A DNA stretch of 64,000 nt from Rana temporaria (lineage: Eukaryota; Chordata; Amphibia; Anura; Ranidae): assembly GCF_905171775.1 (NCBI RefSeq), contig NC_053489.1, positions 146,422,142 to 146,486,141 of the forward strand. Direction: 5' to 3'. Numbering within the stretch: position 1 is the first letter of the stretch; every line of letters begins with the position of its first letter. Positions 10,919 through 23,530 of this stretch are shown in pieces. The translations under genes and the position numbers were made by a program. Below the pieces are notes generated by a model that was not told where the DNA came from, ran no database searches, and worked only from the letters and a program-made list of their open reading frames with translations.

Positions 10919-11245
10919 CTTAAAGGGGTTGGAAAAGTTTGTTTTTTATTTTCTAAAAAGGGTCCTTTAAGCTAGTGCATTGTTGGTTCACTTACCTTTT
11001 CCTTCGATTTCCCTTCTAAATGTTTTTTTTTTTGTTTTCTTTGTCTGAATTTCTCACTTTCTGTTCCTCCTCAGTAAGCTGTTCAGTAAGCTGTTCTGGC
11101 TGACTAAACACCGCTCGGATGATGGTGTGAAGTTTACTGAGGAGAAACAGGAAGTGAGAAATTCAGAAGGGAAATCAAAGAAAAAGGTAAGTGAACCAAC
11201 AATGCACTAGCTTAAAGGACGAACCTTTACAACCACTGTAATCCC
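10919..11245. repeat. Fold-back element
   Basis: The left arm has 'ctagtgcattgttggttcac', then poly-T, then 'gaatttctcacttcctg'-like sequence. The right arm is its reverse complement ('gtgaaccaacaatgcactag' at about 11192-11211). Ends resemble TTAAAGGGGTTG and CAACCACTGTAA. The loop lies near 11095-11140. Confidence 0.75.
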
Positions 11246-12038
11246 TACTGATAGGAAAATTACAACTTTTAGGCCTCATGCACACTGGATGTTTTAGTAA
11301 TGTTATAAAAAAATGCAATAGCTTTGCAGTGAGTTTTTCAAAGTTTTTCAGCGTTTTTGCAATCGCATTTTTTTTAGCAGGTTTTTTGTTGTTTTCTTTT
11401 CCAATGGGGTAAAAAACTTAAAAAAATGCTGCTGAGCCGCGTTTGTGAGCGTTTATTGAAGTTTTTAGGTGTTTTTCGACGTTAGAGTGTTTTTACAGCT
11501 GAAAAAACTCTCAGAACCCACTATTTTTTATTTATTTTTTTTTACAGCAAAAAAACGCCCCAGCCAAAAACAGTTGATAACAGCCTATGTGTGCATGGAC
11601 ACATAAGATAAAATGCTGGAGAGTTTATTGACTGTAGAAAAAAAGTATGAAGCCAAAAACAGCAGCTGTAAAAATGTCCAAAATTGTCCTGTGGGCATGA
11701 TTGGTCTCAGATGTCCAGCTCCGCCCCTCCATAGCTCAGCACTCCAGTGAGTGACTGACAGTCTACAGCTCTATGCTCATGAAGCTCTGAAAACCGAGTG
11801 ATCGGCGGTGTTCCATTGCTCGGTTCTCAGTGTGGAGGTGCCGTGGGGACAGATGCTGCATCCACCTAGGTAATTATGAATGTGCAAAACAAATCCTTTA
11901 CTTCTCTTTTAAAGCATATCTAAACCCGAAAACAAAAGTTTAATGTTACGCATCTTGCTGATCTTAAATAAGGTGGCTACATATTGACTTTTTCACTTTT
12001 TTTTCTAGTGATCCAGCCAGCAAAATACTTTTTCTTAT
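11246..12038. other. Dispersed non-coding repeat, family unresolved
   Basis: Begins with 'ggcctcatgcacactggatg' and holds A/T-run and 'gcgtttttt' motifs of low complexity, then about 200 bases of moderate GC. No coding potential is evident. Confidence 0.4.
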
Positions 12039-12453
12039 ACCGCGTACAGACGGTCGTTTTTTGTGATGAAAAAAAACGTAATTTTTACTCATGAAAAAAA
12101 AAACGAAGTTTTTCAAACTTCATTTTAAAAAACGATGTTGCCTACACACCATCGTTTTTTCAAAATGCTCTAGCAAAGCGCGGTTATGTTCAGCACGTAC
12201 GGCGGCACTCTGTTCCATTCAAGCTCGCGTCATAACTTGCTTCTGAGAATGCGCGGGTTTAAAAACGTTGTTTTAAACATCGTTTTAGCCTACACACGGT
12301 CATTTTTTATGACACAAAAAACGACGTTTTGAAAAATGACATAAAAAATTGAAGCATGCTCGAATTTTTTTTTGCCGTTTTTCAGAAGACATAAAACAAC
12401 GTTTTAAAAATGTCGTTTTTTTTCATCACAAACAATGACCGTGTGTACGCGGC
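12039..12453. repeat. Fold-back element (CGCGTACAGACGG ends)
   Basis: The left end 'ccgcgtacagacggtcgttt' pairs with the right end 'aatgaccgtgtgtacgcgg'. The interior is a run of imperfect inverted 'aaaaacg' and 'cgttttt' blocks and has no coding potential. Confidence 0.8.
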
Positions 12454-12586
12454 ATTAGAGTTGCTCAGCAAAAGGGGGAAGCAATGGCACATGTGGAGAA
12501 GGTAAAATTAGCTGCTCTAACAAATTCAGATAGACTTGACTAAGCAAATTAAAGCTGACATCCAACTAATACATTTTCACTGCATC

Positions 12587-12952
12587 TCATGCCTTGTACA
12601 CACGATCGGGTTTCTCCGCGGTCAAAAGACCGCCGGGAAACCCAAGGGGAAAGCCGAGAATCGGCTTGGTCACTTTTTCCTGTGTACACATGGCCGGTTT
12701 TCCCGATAGGAAAACTGCCTGAGAGCTTTGATTGGGAAAACCGGGCGAGTGTATGCTCCACAGCAGTGTTTCCCCATAGAAAAACTGCAGGAGAAAACTG
12801 CGGGAGAAATAAGAGAACATGTTCTTATTTTTTTAACCACAGTTTTACTGTCGGGAAAACTGCTAAGGAGCATATACATGGCCAGTTTTCCCAGCCAAAG
12901 GAAAACACGGCAGTTTTCCCGATGGGAAAAGTGGTCGTGTGTACAAGGCATA
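12587..12952. repeat. Fold-back element (CCTTGTACACACGA ends)
   Basis: The left end 'atgccttgtacacacga' and right end 'tcgtgtgtacaaggcat' are inverted copies. Internal 'ggttttcccgataggaaaac' units repeat in both orientations, so the open frames here are repeat-derived. Confidence 0.85.
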
Positions 12953-13009
12953 AGGTTTGGCAATGAAATATATAAAAATTTTGCTTTTGGGTTTGGATAT
13001 GCTTTAGTT

Positions 13010-13141
13010 CAGGGGTAGGTAACCTCAGCACTCCAGCTGTGGTGAAACTACAAAGTCATGCCTATGAGTGTCAGGTTCTTGCAATGTCTTATGGGAATTG
13101 TAGTTTCACCACTGTTGGAGGGCTGAGGTTGCCTACCCCTG
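13010..13141. mobile_element. Short hAT MITE
   Basis: Ends CAGGGGTAGG...CCTACCCCTG; the arms extend to 'gtggtgaaactac'/'gtagtttcaccac'. Flanking 8-mers are CTTTAGTT (13002-13009) and CTTTAGTC (13142-13149), an 8-bp duplication with one change. Confidence 0.88.
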
Positions 13142-13492
13142 CTTTAGTCTCACACTGAAGATATGCAGCTATGAGTCTGCAGACACAGGGGTACATAGGC
13201 ACCCTCACATTTTTTTGTTGTGACATCCACCATTATTTTACATATATATATTCTATATACAGTATATTTAAATAATCATTTACAGTGTAAACTAAAGTAA
13301 ATAATAGCGCTAAACAGTAGCGCTAAACAGTATAAATAAATAAACCCAGTAAACACTAATACATAAATAAACAACTAATAATAAAGTTTGTGCAAAAATA
13401 GTCCACAAATGAGACTGGATTGTCTCAAACAAGGAAAGCTGTATGGACTCTCCATATATAATGAAACAAAGTGCTCCAATCGTGCGATATTG

Positions 13493-13580
13493 TTGTAAAA
13501 AGTTTATTCTATTAAAACAGCTTATTCTAATTATGCAATGCAATGTTTGCAGCTGTTTCAATAGAATAAACTTTTTACAA
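13493..13580. repeat. Short inverted repeat
   Basis: The arms 'ttgtaaaaagtttattctat' (left) and 'atagaataaactttttaca' (right) are extended by 'aaaacagct'/'agctgtttc', with a ~28-base loop. Confidence 0.75.
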
Positions 13581-14089
13581 ATATACACTACCACTTTGTG
13601 TACATTCAGTGCACATTGGTCCAGCAATGACAGATAATTTTCAGTGGCACTTTAAAAGCCCACATCAGTAATGTTCATTGCCACTTTAACCCCCCCCCCC
13701 CTAACACCAAGCAATACAATTGGCAACCAGTGGCACTTTAAGCCCCCACTTTCAATCTCAAGCCTTCCCTCTTGCTGTAGCCTTTCTCTTTTCATCAGGC
13801 TGCATTCCTCATTTTTGTCCTTGTTTCATTGTAAGAGGAAGAGAAGGGCTTTCAAATATAAACAACAATCACAAAGCACAGAGCAACTATAACTGGTTTT
13901 GTGCCTTTACCTTTAATCTCCACTGTCTAATAACTCACATCTCAACACTAAATACTAGGAGGCTTTTAAACATCCACTTGGAGAAATCACTCCTAATGCC
14001 AGTAACTACAATGACTGGTCAGGATGTACTTAAAAAGGAGTCGCTCCCCCCCACCAAAAAATTCAAAGTCAGCAGCTACAAATACTATA

Positions 14090-14400
14090 GCTGCTGACTT
14101 TAAGTATTAGGATACTTACCTGTCAAGGGTTCCCGCGATGTTGGCACCCCAGATCGGCTCTTGGGTGCTGCTGCCACCATTCATGGTAAGGAAAACTGCA
14201 CGAAGCGTGCTGCGCTTTCTAATTGGCCAGGCGGCGGAGGAAGGCCAAACTTCTGAGCGACGGAGCGTCTCCGAAAGTGGGGAAGGGTACCTGTTAAAAA
14301 CAGGTACCCATTCCCCCCTCCCCTCTGAAAGGTGCCGAATGTGGCACCGAAAGGGGGGGGGACAGATAAGTGGAAGCTCCACTTTTGGGAGGAGAAATTC
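14090..14400 (+). repeat. Dispersed repeat, second copy inverted at 61625-62060
   Basis: Shares 'gctgactttaa', 'ggtacctgttaaaaacaggt', 'gccgaatgtggc' and 'gtggaagctccact'-type blocks with the minus-strand copy near the right end of the window. The open frames on both strands here are not supported as genes. Confidence 0.6.
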
Positions 14401-16029
14401 AATGCATTAAGTACATTTTTTCAGGGTGTTTGAGCACAATTACCTTTTTGAGTTTCACCAATAAAATATCAGACCTTCATTTTAGAGTTCAGTTACACTT
14501 TAACAATTTGATGACTGAAAAAGACTCAGTTCAAACAATTGAAATACCAGGACACTTTGATTTTGCTCTGGAATACATAAAATATACAGTATTTTCTGTT
14601 AATATTGGCTGTGATAACTGTATATGAGATGATGTTGCACAGATATTTGTTCAGCTGCATTAGACTTCTTTTATCACAAGTGACATGTTGGTTGAACATT
14701 AGATAATGGTGCCCTTTGTGCTGACATTTCATGACAAAATAAGTATCGGTCTATGCAAATAAACATGTCATAGCACATTTTACTTACGCATTTATATTAT
14801 GCAGACCAGTATTCGTATGTTGTCATTCTGTGTTCAGCTTTATCACAAAAAATTATTGGGATCTATGCTAATTAGTCCAACATCACAGAATGAAAAATTA
14901 CCATACACCCTTCCTTACACATAATAAAAAATGATTTTGATTTAATTTTTGAACAATTCACATACAGTGAAATAGCAATCTTTAGGCTGCTGACCACCAA
15001 GTTTAAAGCTTTAAAATGTTCTGCAAAGTTTTAATTAAAGAGACCCTATCCCCAACTTTTCTTTCCATTAATGTATTTTTATTGACTTGTTAGAAATGTT
15101 ACCAGTCAATTCCCTACACAGACCCTCCCAGTTTTCACGTCATATTCCTCTTCTTATCTGGGAGTGTCAGATTATTCTCTGTGCTGGCCAAGGTTCTACA
15201 CCCCCCCTTTTCCATCCCTACATAACATGTTATGCAGCTGCTGGGGGAGGAACACAGGGAAATACTATGGAGTGTGAATTAAAGTGGAACTGCTAACATG
15301 AGTAAATAGATAGGAGAGTATAATATATATTTTTTTTACATTTCTTGCCTAGGCAAATTATGTCATACATGGCAGGAGTCTTTAGGAGGGGAGGAGAGGA
15401 GGGGGTTTCTCAGCTAAGCACACTTTCCTGCATGCATGCCTGAGCTAGGGGTAAATGGATTCAGGAATTAAATGCTACATGAGTCATGTGCCCTTACTCA
15501 AGATTGCCGTGGCCAGAAATGCTAGGGAGTTATTTTTCAAAGTGATTTCTTAACAAAATAAAGGCATGGGGACATGGATGGATGGGGGAGCTTGCTTTAA
15601 ATATAAAAAAAAATACTAAATAGTGTTTTTGGTTTGTGGTGATCAAATGCAGTAAAGATCTGCTTTAAGCTGGGTACAAACTATCCAATAATCATCCAGT
15701 TCCGCAGGAACCGCCTGACTTTTGCACTGTGTGTATAGCAGTCTGTCAAAAAGAAGCCTGTCTAACAACCAGCAGCTTTTGTCGAATGAACATGCTCAAA
15801 AAATCAGCATCCAATCACTGCTCACAGCCAATGTCTGTGAGCGCTGATCAGTGTATTCCGGTGGGGGAGGAAGCCTCACTGTCAGAATTCCATAGAAGAG
15901 TGGGGGAGATCGCTATACTAACATTGGGGCTGATTTACCAAGCCTTTACTCCATGACTCATGGAGTAAAAGCAGGAGTAGCAGCCGTTTGTTCATTTACT
16001 AAAGAAATACGCTGCTAGTGCAGTGTATT

Positions 16030-16870
16030 TCCCTAGTTACTAATGTGTTATTTTCACAAGGGGGGGTTTCTTCTCTCCCGATCTTCTGCCGGACCCTGGG
16101 CTTCGGTGATTTCTGCCGGGGGAGGGCGCCATCCCTCGGTCCTCTCCGGAGCCTTCCGCCGGGGGCCCCCACCCCATTTAAGCTCTTTTACATTAGGGGG
16201 GGCCATCCGGACTTCGGCGACTTCTGCCGGGGATGGCGCCTATCCCCCGTTCTTTCCGGTGCCTTCCGCCAGGGTTCCGGTCTTCCTGGTATTCTGCCGG
16301 GGGTGCGCCAACTCCCCGGTCTTTTCTCTGCTCCCTCTTCTGCCTGGCTCCCCTGCGGAGCCAGGGCTTTCTTCCGTCTTCTTTCTTCTCTCTTCCTTTT
16401 TCTGCCTGTCTCCTCCGGGAGCACAGGGCTTGTCTGCGCTGTCCTCTCCCTTCTCTTCCATTGGATGTTGACACGACGAGGTTCCGCGCTGACATGCCGT
16501 GTCAGCGGCGGGCATCGACTTATATAGGGCAATGCCACCATGTGACCTCAACCCATGTGACATCACATTCCCTGGGCATGATGGGAATGTGATGTCACAT
16601 GGGTTGAGGTCACATGGTGGCATTGCCCTATATAAGTCAATGCCCGCTGCTCAGACGGCACTCCAGCACGGAACCTCGTCGTGTCAACATCGAATGGAAG
16701 AGAAGGGAGAACACAGCGGAGACAAGCCCTGTGCTCCCGGAGGAGCCAGGCAGAAGCGGAAGGCACCGCAGAAGCCCGGAGGGGGGCGCCCTCCGGCGGA
16801 AGAAAGCCCTGTTCTCCGCGGAGGAGACAGGCAAAAGCGGAAGGCATCGAAAGGTCGCCTATGGGGAATT
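16030..16870. repeat. GC-rich fold-back element
   Basis: The two arms are centred near 16574. The innermost arms (about 16525-16568 and 16579-16622) are perfect over more than 40 bases around a loop of ~10. Outward, 'gttgacacgacgaggttccg' on the left pairs with 'cggaacctcgtcgtgtcaac' on the right. Long overlapping ORFs on both strands are a by-product of GC-rich inverted repeats. Confidence 0.88.
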
Positions 16871-17011
16871 TCAAGTACTGAATTTTGGCCCCATTGCAGG
16901 AGTGTTTTCAATAGTAAAGCGTGACATGTTAGGTATCTATTTACTCGGTGTAACATCATCTTTCACATTATCACCAAAAATTGTGCTAACTTTAGTGTTT
17001 TGTGAATTTTT

Positions 17012-17160
17012 AACCACTTGAGCCCGGACCATATTGCTGATCAATGACCGGGCCAGTTTTTGTGATTCGGCACGGCGTTGCTTTAACTGACAATTGCGCA
17101 GTCGTGCGACTTGGCTCCCAAACAAAATTGGCAACCTTTTTTTTCCCACAAATAGATTAT
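17012..17160 (+). mobile_element. TTAACCACTT-family repeat, partial
   Basis: Starts TTAACCACTTGAGCC and runs through 'gacaattgcgcagtcgtgcg' to 'cccacaaatag'. It matches the minus-strand copies at 7880-8250 and 62755-63117, truncated at its 3' side. Confidence 0.65.
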
Positions 17161-17884
17161 TAAATGTGCATGTTCACTTCTGTCTTTAACACCTCCCCTT
17201 CAGGCTGGAAAGCATCAGATCAGGGGAAAAAAAAAAAAAAGCTCTCATGCCATTGCAGCTTTGTTCCTACATGTATGATGAACTGAGTCTGCTCAGACAC
17301 TTAGAAAAAAATTATCCTTTCTTTTTAAAAGGTGAAAATCACTTGGATGCTCATAGAGCGTGGTTTGGGTTAATACCAGGTGTGCGCAATTACAAGCTCA
17401 CCCAAACTAGAGACTGCAATTTGTTCATGTGATTTCAATTGCTTCATTACTAGCACTGTTATAAAAAGCATGGATCGATCATTCCTCAGCTGCCCTCAGA
17501 AGGGGCAGGCTGGCAGAAATGCTGTTGCTAAACACAAATGTGGTTTGTTGCATGTTTTTTTTTTATTTTGCCAATGGTTTTTGTTTATTTTTAAATGATG
17601 TTCACTTTGATGTATTTGTCTATGCGGCCTTATTTAATGAAAAAATTGTCAAGATGTGACGTTAAAACTATGTTTATTTTGATTTTTGAAATGTATTTTT
17701 GTTTGTGTGTTTGTTTGTCTTTTTTTGCTTTCCTTGTTTTGTTGACCAATAAAAATTACTTTAAAATTTGGAAGTTTGTTTTTTGTTACTTTTTCATGCT
17801 ATATTTTGACAGCTGCAGCTGAAATAGGTTTGGGCCTAACAAATTATGTGTGATTTTTGTCTAAGCTTCTTTCCTGGTGTGTAG

Positions 17885-17933
17885 GCATGAAATGTTTGCC
17901 ATGTTTAATCTCGAGGAAATTAAAGACAAACTG
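17885..17933 (+). CDS. Candidate 49-nt host exon, gene unknown
   Basis: A pyrimidine-rich tract ending in TAG precedes 49 bases that are followed by a consensus donor (GTAAGTA). Read with one leading base, all 16 codons are open: HEMFAMFNLEEIKDKL, a sequence with normal protein composition and no repeat character. It lies in one of the few stretches without an evident transposon. I do not recognise the protein. A splice-like exon this short can arise by chance, so the call is tentative. If real, the window sits within a large gene on the + strand. Confidence 0.3.
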
Positions 17934-18169
17934 GTAAGTATTTTCTTTTTTCTGCAGTGGTCCTCAGCCCTCAAGTACCCCCAACAGGACATGTTTTGTG
18001 GATTTCTCTTATCAAGAATTGCTGTCCAGACTGTCTTTTAAAGCACATGTGCAAGATGAAGTAAAACCTGCAAACATGGCCTGTGGGGGGGGGGTTGCTA
18101 TTGGTGGACAGGCTTGATGTGCTGATTTACAGCACTGTGCTTAAATCTAGCGCAAGGCAATCCTATTCT

Positions 18170-21100
18170 TTTTTTTTTTTTTTTTTTTCACTTCAGACTT
18201 CAACCTCATAGAGTATGCATTTATACGCTCATGTTCCGTTTGCCAGCCCTTTGCGTCTCTAATCAGGTTTCGCATCATTAGTGTAGTTATTTTTCTTACA
18301 TTTGCTTTTATCTTTCCGAGATGTGTAAATGTATATATATATGTTTTTTTTTTTTTTTTTGTATATATTTTATGGTATTTACTCCTTCATTTACTTAATT
18401 AAGGTCTCACAGAAAAAAGACCATTTTTCGGTTCCTTTGCCTTATCCCAATTCCTCCCTCCCCCCCCTCTCCCTCCCCAGAAGAATAGAAGAAATCTTCC
18501 TCTTAGAACAGGAACATAAAAAAATAGGGAAGCAACGAGATCTTTATTCGAAACTGGTCAACAAACGAAACGAATTAAAAGATATTATGGACCAAGAAAC
18601 CCGAAAGGAATTTAAATTAATCGCTAGGGAAAGATACACGTGGGGGAATAAAACTAATAAACACCAAGCAAGAATGGTGCAGAAAAAGAAATCAAAAAAT
18701 TATATAGATAAAATCAAAAACGAAAAAGGAGAGATGATGCAAACAACAAAGGAAATTGCGGAGACTTTTAGGCTATACTATGAGAGACTTTACTCAGTAG
18801 AACAAAAAAATGGGCAGGAGGGAGAAAAAATAAATAAAACTGTAAAATTCCTAAGGGAAGCTGGGCTGCCAAAAATAAATAGGAGCGAGGCATTAGTCAT
18901 GGACAGACCAATATCAGAAAAAGAGATCAATTTTGCACTAGCCAATACAGCAGTGGGCAAAAGTCCGGGACCCGACGGTTTCACCACCCTGTATTACAAA
19001 AAGTGTAGGGAGATCCTTTTACCAAAATTATGCCAATATTTTAATGGATTGGGCAAAGACTTTGGTTTGAGTCGGGAGGCCTCAGAGGCCATTATAACAG
19101 TTATCCCCAAGGAAGGTAAGGACAAAGGAGACTGTTCAGGGTATCGACCAATATCTCTGCTAAACACAGATGTAAAACTATTCGCAAAGGTATTGGCCGA
19201 GAGAGTAAAACGGGAAATGGCAAAGATGGTACATCCTGACCAGACAGGGTTCATCCAGGGAAGAGAGGGGAGGGACAATGGAGTTAGAGCATTATTGATA
19301 ATGCAAAAAATGAAAACAAACGGAACCCCCAGTCTACTCCTGTCGATAGATGCGGAGAAGGCATTCGACAGGGTAGACTGGGGATTCATGCTACGCACCC
19401 TGGATGAAATGGGGTTTGGACAAAGGATGAGGGAGTGGATAACAACTCTCTACCAGGAACCGAGGGCAAAAATAAAAATAAATGGCAGCCTATCCCGAGA
19501 CCTGATAATGAAAAACGGAACCAGACAGGGATGCCCCCTTTCCCCACTTCTATTTGTGCTCTCCCTGGAGCCATTATTAGCCAGGATACGCAAGAGCCCC
19601 GACATAAGAGGAGTTAAAATAGGATAGGACGAACACAAACTCTCAGCATTTGCAGATGACGTACTCTTCTATTTGTCAGACCCTAAAATCTCAATTCCAA
19701 AATTATTAGACTTATGCATGTCATACGGAGAAATATCAAATTTTAAAATCAACGTAGCTAAAACCGAGATCCTAAGTATCAATATTAATGGACGAGAGGA
19801 AAGGGATTTAAAACAGAAATATTGCTTCTCCTGGGTAAAAGCACTCAAGTACCTCGGTATTTTCCTAGTTAAATCAATGAAAAAAATGTACGCGAAAAAT
19901 TTTATCCCCTTGTTAAACGAAATTAGGGAAGAAATCGGGAGGATAAAAAGCAGACCGATATCCTGGATAGGACGAATAAACTTCTGTAAAATGGTAATTT
20001 TACCAAAGATTACTTATAAGTTCCAGATGATACCTATAAGTTTGCCCGGAATACTCTTCTCAGCCCTTAAAAAACAGATCATGAACTTCATTTAGAGAAA
20101 TAAGAAACACAGAGTATCCTTCCAAACCTTAAGACAACCTAAAAATAAGGGGGGACTAGCAGTACCAGACGTTAAAACATACTACGAGGCTGTGGTTTTC
20201 TCAAGGGTGGTGGAGTGGGTTAGGGCCAGTAAGGAAAAGAGATGGGTTAACATTGAAAACGAAATGTCAAAGGCAAGTTTAGATAAGATTATATGGAACC
20301 CACCTAAATATAGGACACTTGATAAGAATACACATGAGATAACTAAAAATGCACTAAAAATTTGGGATTCTAGGTACAAAAAAATAGAAAAGGAATTTAA
20401 CTCACCATTACTGGCACTGAAAAATAATGATTATTTTGCACCGGGTAAAACACAGATTGGAGGAAATTGGATAAAAAAAGACACTACCCAATTAAGGGAT
20501 GTAATAAAAGATGGGCACATTGTAACACTACAAGAATTAAAAGAAAAAAAAGAATGTTTTTTGGAAATTGATGAATGGAGATACCATCAGCTGGCCCATT
20601 TTATACAAAGACTACCGCACCCACTGAGATCAGGGGAGCAGCTATCCGAACTGGAAAAAATATGCACATCGGAAAAGGTCAAGGGAACTATCTCAAAATT
20701 ATATAAGATTTTGCTAAAGGTGGACGAGCGGATGGTTCCTCCTTTCATCAAAAAATGGGAGAGGGAACTTGGATCAAAGCGAGATAGGGTCACAATCGAA
20801 AAAATACTGACACTGGCCCATTCCTCGGCAATAGATAGCCGTACAGCTGAGATGAGCTACAAATGCTTGACCGGATGGTACATGACCCCGGACAAACTAT
20901 CTAAATTTAACGAAGGACAAACGGGAGAGTGCTGGAGGGGATGTGGGTCCCCGGGTACCATGGCTCATCTGTGGTGGAAATGCCCTAAGGTCGAGGAGTT
21001 CTGGAAAAAAATACTGGGATGTATAGAAGAGATTACAAAAGAAAAAATTAAGTTGGATCCTTGGGTGATATTGTTCCATGGGGGTGAGGAAAAAATCAAA

Positions 21101-21402
21101 AAATATAAGAAAACCTTAGTCCCACACCTATTAAATGCCGCCAAAAGGATAATACCGAGAAGATGGCAGGAGATAGACTGCCCCCATACCTGGGAATGGA
21201 TAGACTCCGTGGAAGAGACTTATAGAATGGAAGAACTGAGAGAAGAAGTGGCAGGAAATAGTATAGTTCAAGATAAGAAGTGGGACAACTGGAGGGGTTT
21301 TAAGAGATCCTGGAGTTATGCAGAAAAACTTAGGGCTGAGACCTAAAGATAAATTAAAAACAGAGTTGAAGGCATCAGGAGATACTTCGGATTGTCTATG
21401 GG
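18170..21402 (-). mobile_element. L1 retrotransposon, 5'-inverted (twin-primed) insertion
   Basis: A 16-bp duplication AAGGCAATCCTATTCT flanks the insert (18154-18169 and 21403-21418). It opens with a long poly-T run, the reverse of a poly-A tail, so the L1 was inserted on the minus strand. Yet ORF2 (about 18477-21346) reads on the plus strand and its 3' end abuts the right duplication without poly-A. This is explained by twin priming: the 3' ~300 bases sit in insertion orientation and the upstream ~2.9 kb is inverted. The breakpoint lies near 18470. The 5' part (endonuclease region and ORF1) is missing. Confidence 0.88.
18477..21346 (+). pseudogene. L1 ORF2 fragment (reverse transcriptase and C-terminal domain)
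   Basis: One frame runs for ~2.9 kb with only two in-frame stops (19625-19627 and 20093-20095). RT motifs in order: SPGPDGFTTLYYKK, TVIPKEGKDKGDCSGYRPIS, LSIDAEKAFDRVDW, NGTRQGCPLSPLLF, and the catalytic FADDVLFY just past the first stop. The C-terminal Cys/His motif is CWRGCGSPGTMAHLWWKCP. The N-terminal endonuclease is lost to 5' truncation. Few lesions imply fairly recent insertion. It differs clearly in sequence from the L1 ORF2 at 35621, so it belongs to another L1 lineage. Confidence 0.9.
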
Positions 21403-21650
21403 AAGGCAATCCTATTCTAATTGTGGGTGTTTGAGGGAAGCCAAGTGAGTGTTAGAACCCCTGCTTTGTGTTTTTTTTGGGGTTGAGTTTTGTGTCCCTT
21501 TTCTTAAAATTGGCTTCACTTCCTGTCACACAGCTGAACAGGAAGTGAGGTTAAAACCCTACCAGTGTCTTTTCTTGGGGACACAGGTCCATCTAACTAG
21601 TGTCCCCATTAAGCAAATTGCACTCCAGCACTGCTGTGTACACCCCAAAT

Positions 21651-21798
21651 CATGGGTCTTCAAACTACGGCCCTCCAGTTGTTCAGGAACTACAATTCCC
21701 ATCATGCCTAGTCATGTCTGTGAATGTCAGTGCAATACAAGGCCTCATGGGATGTGTAGTTCTACAACAGCTGGAGGGCCGTAGTTTGAGGATCCCTG
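21651..21798. mobile_element. Short hAT MITE
   Basis: The arms 'aaactacggccctccag' and 'ctggagggccgtagttt' enclose ~100 bases. Exact 8-bp duplication CCCCAAAT at 21643-21650 and 21799-21806. Outer ends CATGGG/CCCTG are one change from the usual CAGGG. Confidence 0.88.
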
Positions 21799-22385
21799 CC
21801 CCAAATGATTATTTAGTTTGGGGTTTAGTAAAGGCAAAGCCACTCTGCGGTACAAGCATAGTTGCTGAAAATCAGAGAGGAAGCACTGATGGTTTCAACA
21901 TCCAATCCTGTAGAAGCAAAGTTGTTTTGTTTTCTTCCTTGCTTTGCACTTGTAGTGCAAAGTGGATTTGCCTTGAGTAAATGGACCCCAAAGTCCAAGA
22001 TCCCTAATAATTTGGGGTGTACACAGCAAAATGCTAGAGTGCAATTTACATAATGGGAAACTATTTAGATTGATCTCTGTGTCCCCAAGAAAAGATATTA
22101 GTAAGGTTTTACCCTTCCTGTTTGGCTATGTGACAGGAAGTGAATGAATTAGAAAGGGTGAAGACACCTCACAAATGTTGTCACTATCAGGGGTGCAGAC
22201 ATCCCCAAAAAAATGAGCAGATAATACTTATTTGCAAATTAATAATTTTTTAGTTAACATTGGGTGGGGTGCTCTAACACACACATTCATACATATTAGC
22301 CACGCTGTATCCTGGCCTATTGGCATGGTTATATTTTCTTAGGCCTCTCAATAAAACTCTATGAAATGTGTGCTTAAACTAGAAC

Positions 22386-22681
22386 CAGGGGCGGACTGAC
22401 AACTCATGGGGCCCCCGGGCAATAGAAGATTATGGGGCCCCTCTGGCTTACAGATGGCCACCACGCCAGGAGGCAGTGCAGAGGCAGGGCAGCTAAAATC
22501 TTGGGATATTCACATTAAAAGCATGTCAGTTTCGGACATATCAGGGACAGATCTAAAAAAAACACAGATTTTTACATACTGTCCCTGGTTTTACTGAGCC
22601 TGGCAAACCCTGATGGGGGCCCCCTAGTGGCATGTGGCCCTCGGGCAGTGCCCGAGTGACTCAATGGTCAGTTCGCCCCTG
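22386..22681. mobile_element. hAT MITE
   Basis: Ends CAGGGGCGGACTGAC...GTCAGTTCGCCCCTG with exact 8-bp duplication ACTAGAAC (22378-22385 and 22682-22689). The interior, rich in 'ggggccccct', is non-coding. Confidence 0.92.
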
Positions 22682-22689
22682 ACTAGAAC

Positions 22690-23530
22690 TATAATCAACA
22701 CTTTTTATTTTGTTTAATTTTGGATAGAGTGAGGGAGGGTTATAGGCCCTGTCAGTTTATTTTGTATTATCTGTGTCCAATTCGGGAGATTTGCCTTCAC
22801 TTCCTGCCCCATGGCCAAACAGGAAGTGAGAGAAAAACTATGCAAATTAAGGGAGTCCAGTAACCCCCTCCCCCCCAGAACTAGTGTGTGTGTGTGCCCT
22901 GAAAATTCCTGGGCGGGTGATACAAAAACAGGGTGTGGAGACTGGGTGAAACTCCTGCGCTGTCTTGGATAGGTGAATGGGGGAGAGGGGAATGTGGGAC
23001 GTGAATGGGAACACTGCAGCAGACAAAGAAAGTCTATCCTAATTAGACAATAAAAGATAATTTGCAAAAGGTGATGATGTCTGCGCTGTGAATGATTAAC
23101 ACTGTGGGCAGGGGAGAGAGGAAGGTGAGGGGAAGGGGGGGGGGAGAGGGGGGGAGAATTAAGGTTAAAGGGGGGAGGGGGGGTTAAAGTCAGGTGGGTC
23201 TCTGGAGCAGTAATGAAATCACAAAAATGGTAGAGGTGCAGTTGCAAAGTGGTGATTAAATCAACATAAACTAGACAAAACTGTGCATATCACTGAAGAG
23301 GACTGAGAAAAAACTACAGTACATATATCTGACAGTCCCAAGTTAGATGAAAAAAAGAACCAAAATCAAATTCCAAAAAGTGCTGTTGCAAGAAAGCATA
23401 CTGAGTAAATAATCAAAAATAAAGTTCCAAAGCCAATGATGAATGAAGATGTGCGGGAAAATCAAATCCAAATGAATGAAGATGTGCGGGAAAATCAAAT
23501 CCAAACAAGTGCGCCCACACCGTTAGTGAT
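22690..23530. other. Non-coding interval
   Basis: Moderate GC with purine-rich runs (23110-23190). Holds a local direct repeat 'atgaatgaagatgtgcggg' at 23440-23500. No gene seen; the 177-residue minus-strand frame here is proline/serine low-complexity sequence. Confidence 0.45.

Noticed and set aside
16018..16924. Several 100-170-residue frames on both strands
   Set aside because: GC-rich inverted repeat with few stops by composition; the frames mirror each other across the palindrome centre.
22714..23247. 177-residue minus-strand frame
   Set aside because: Pro/Ser/His-rich low-complexity translation of purine-rich sequence; no motif.
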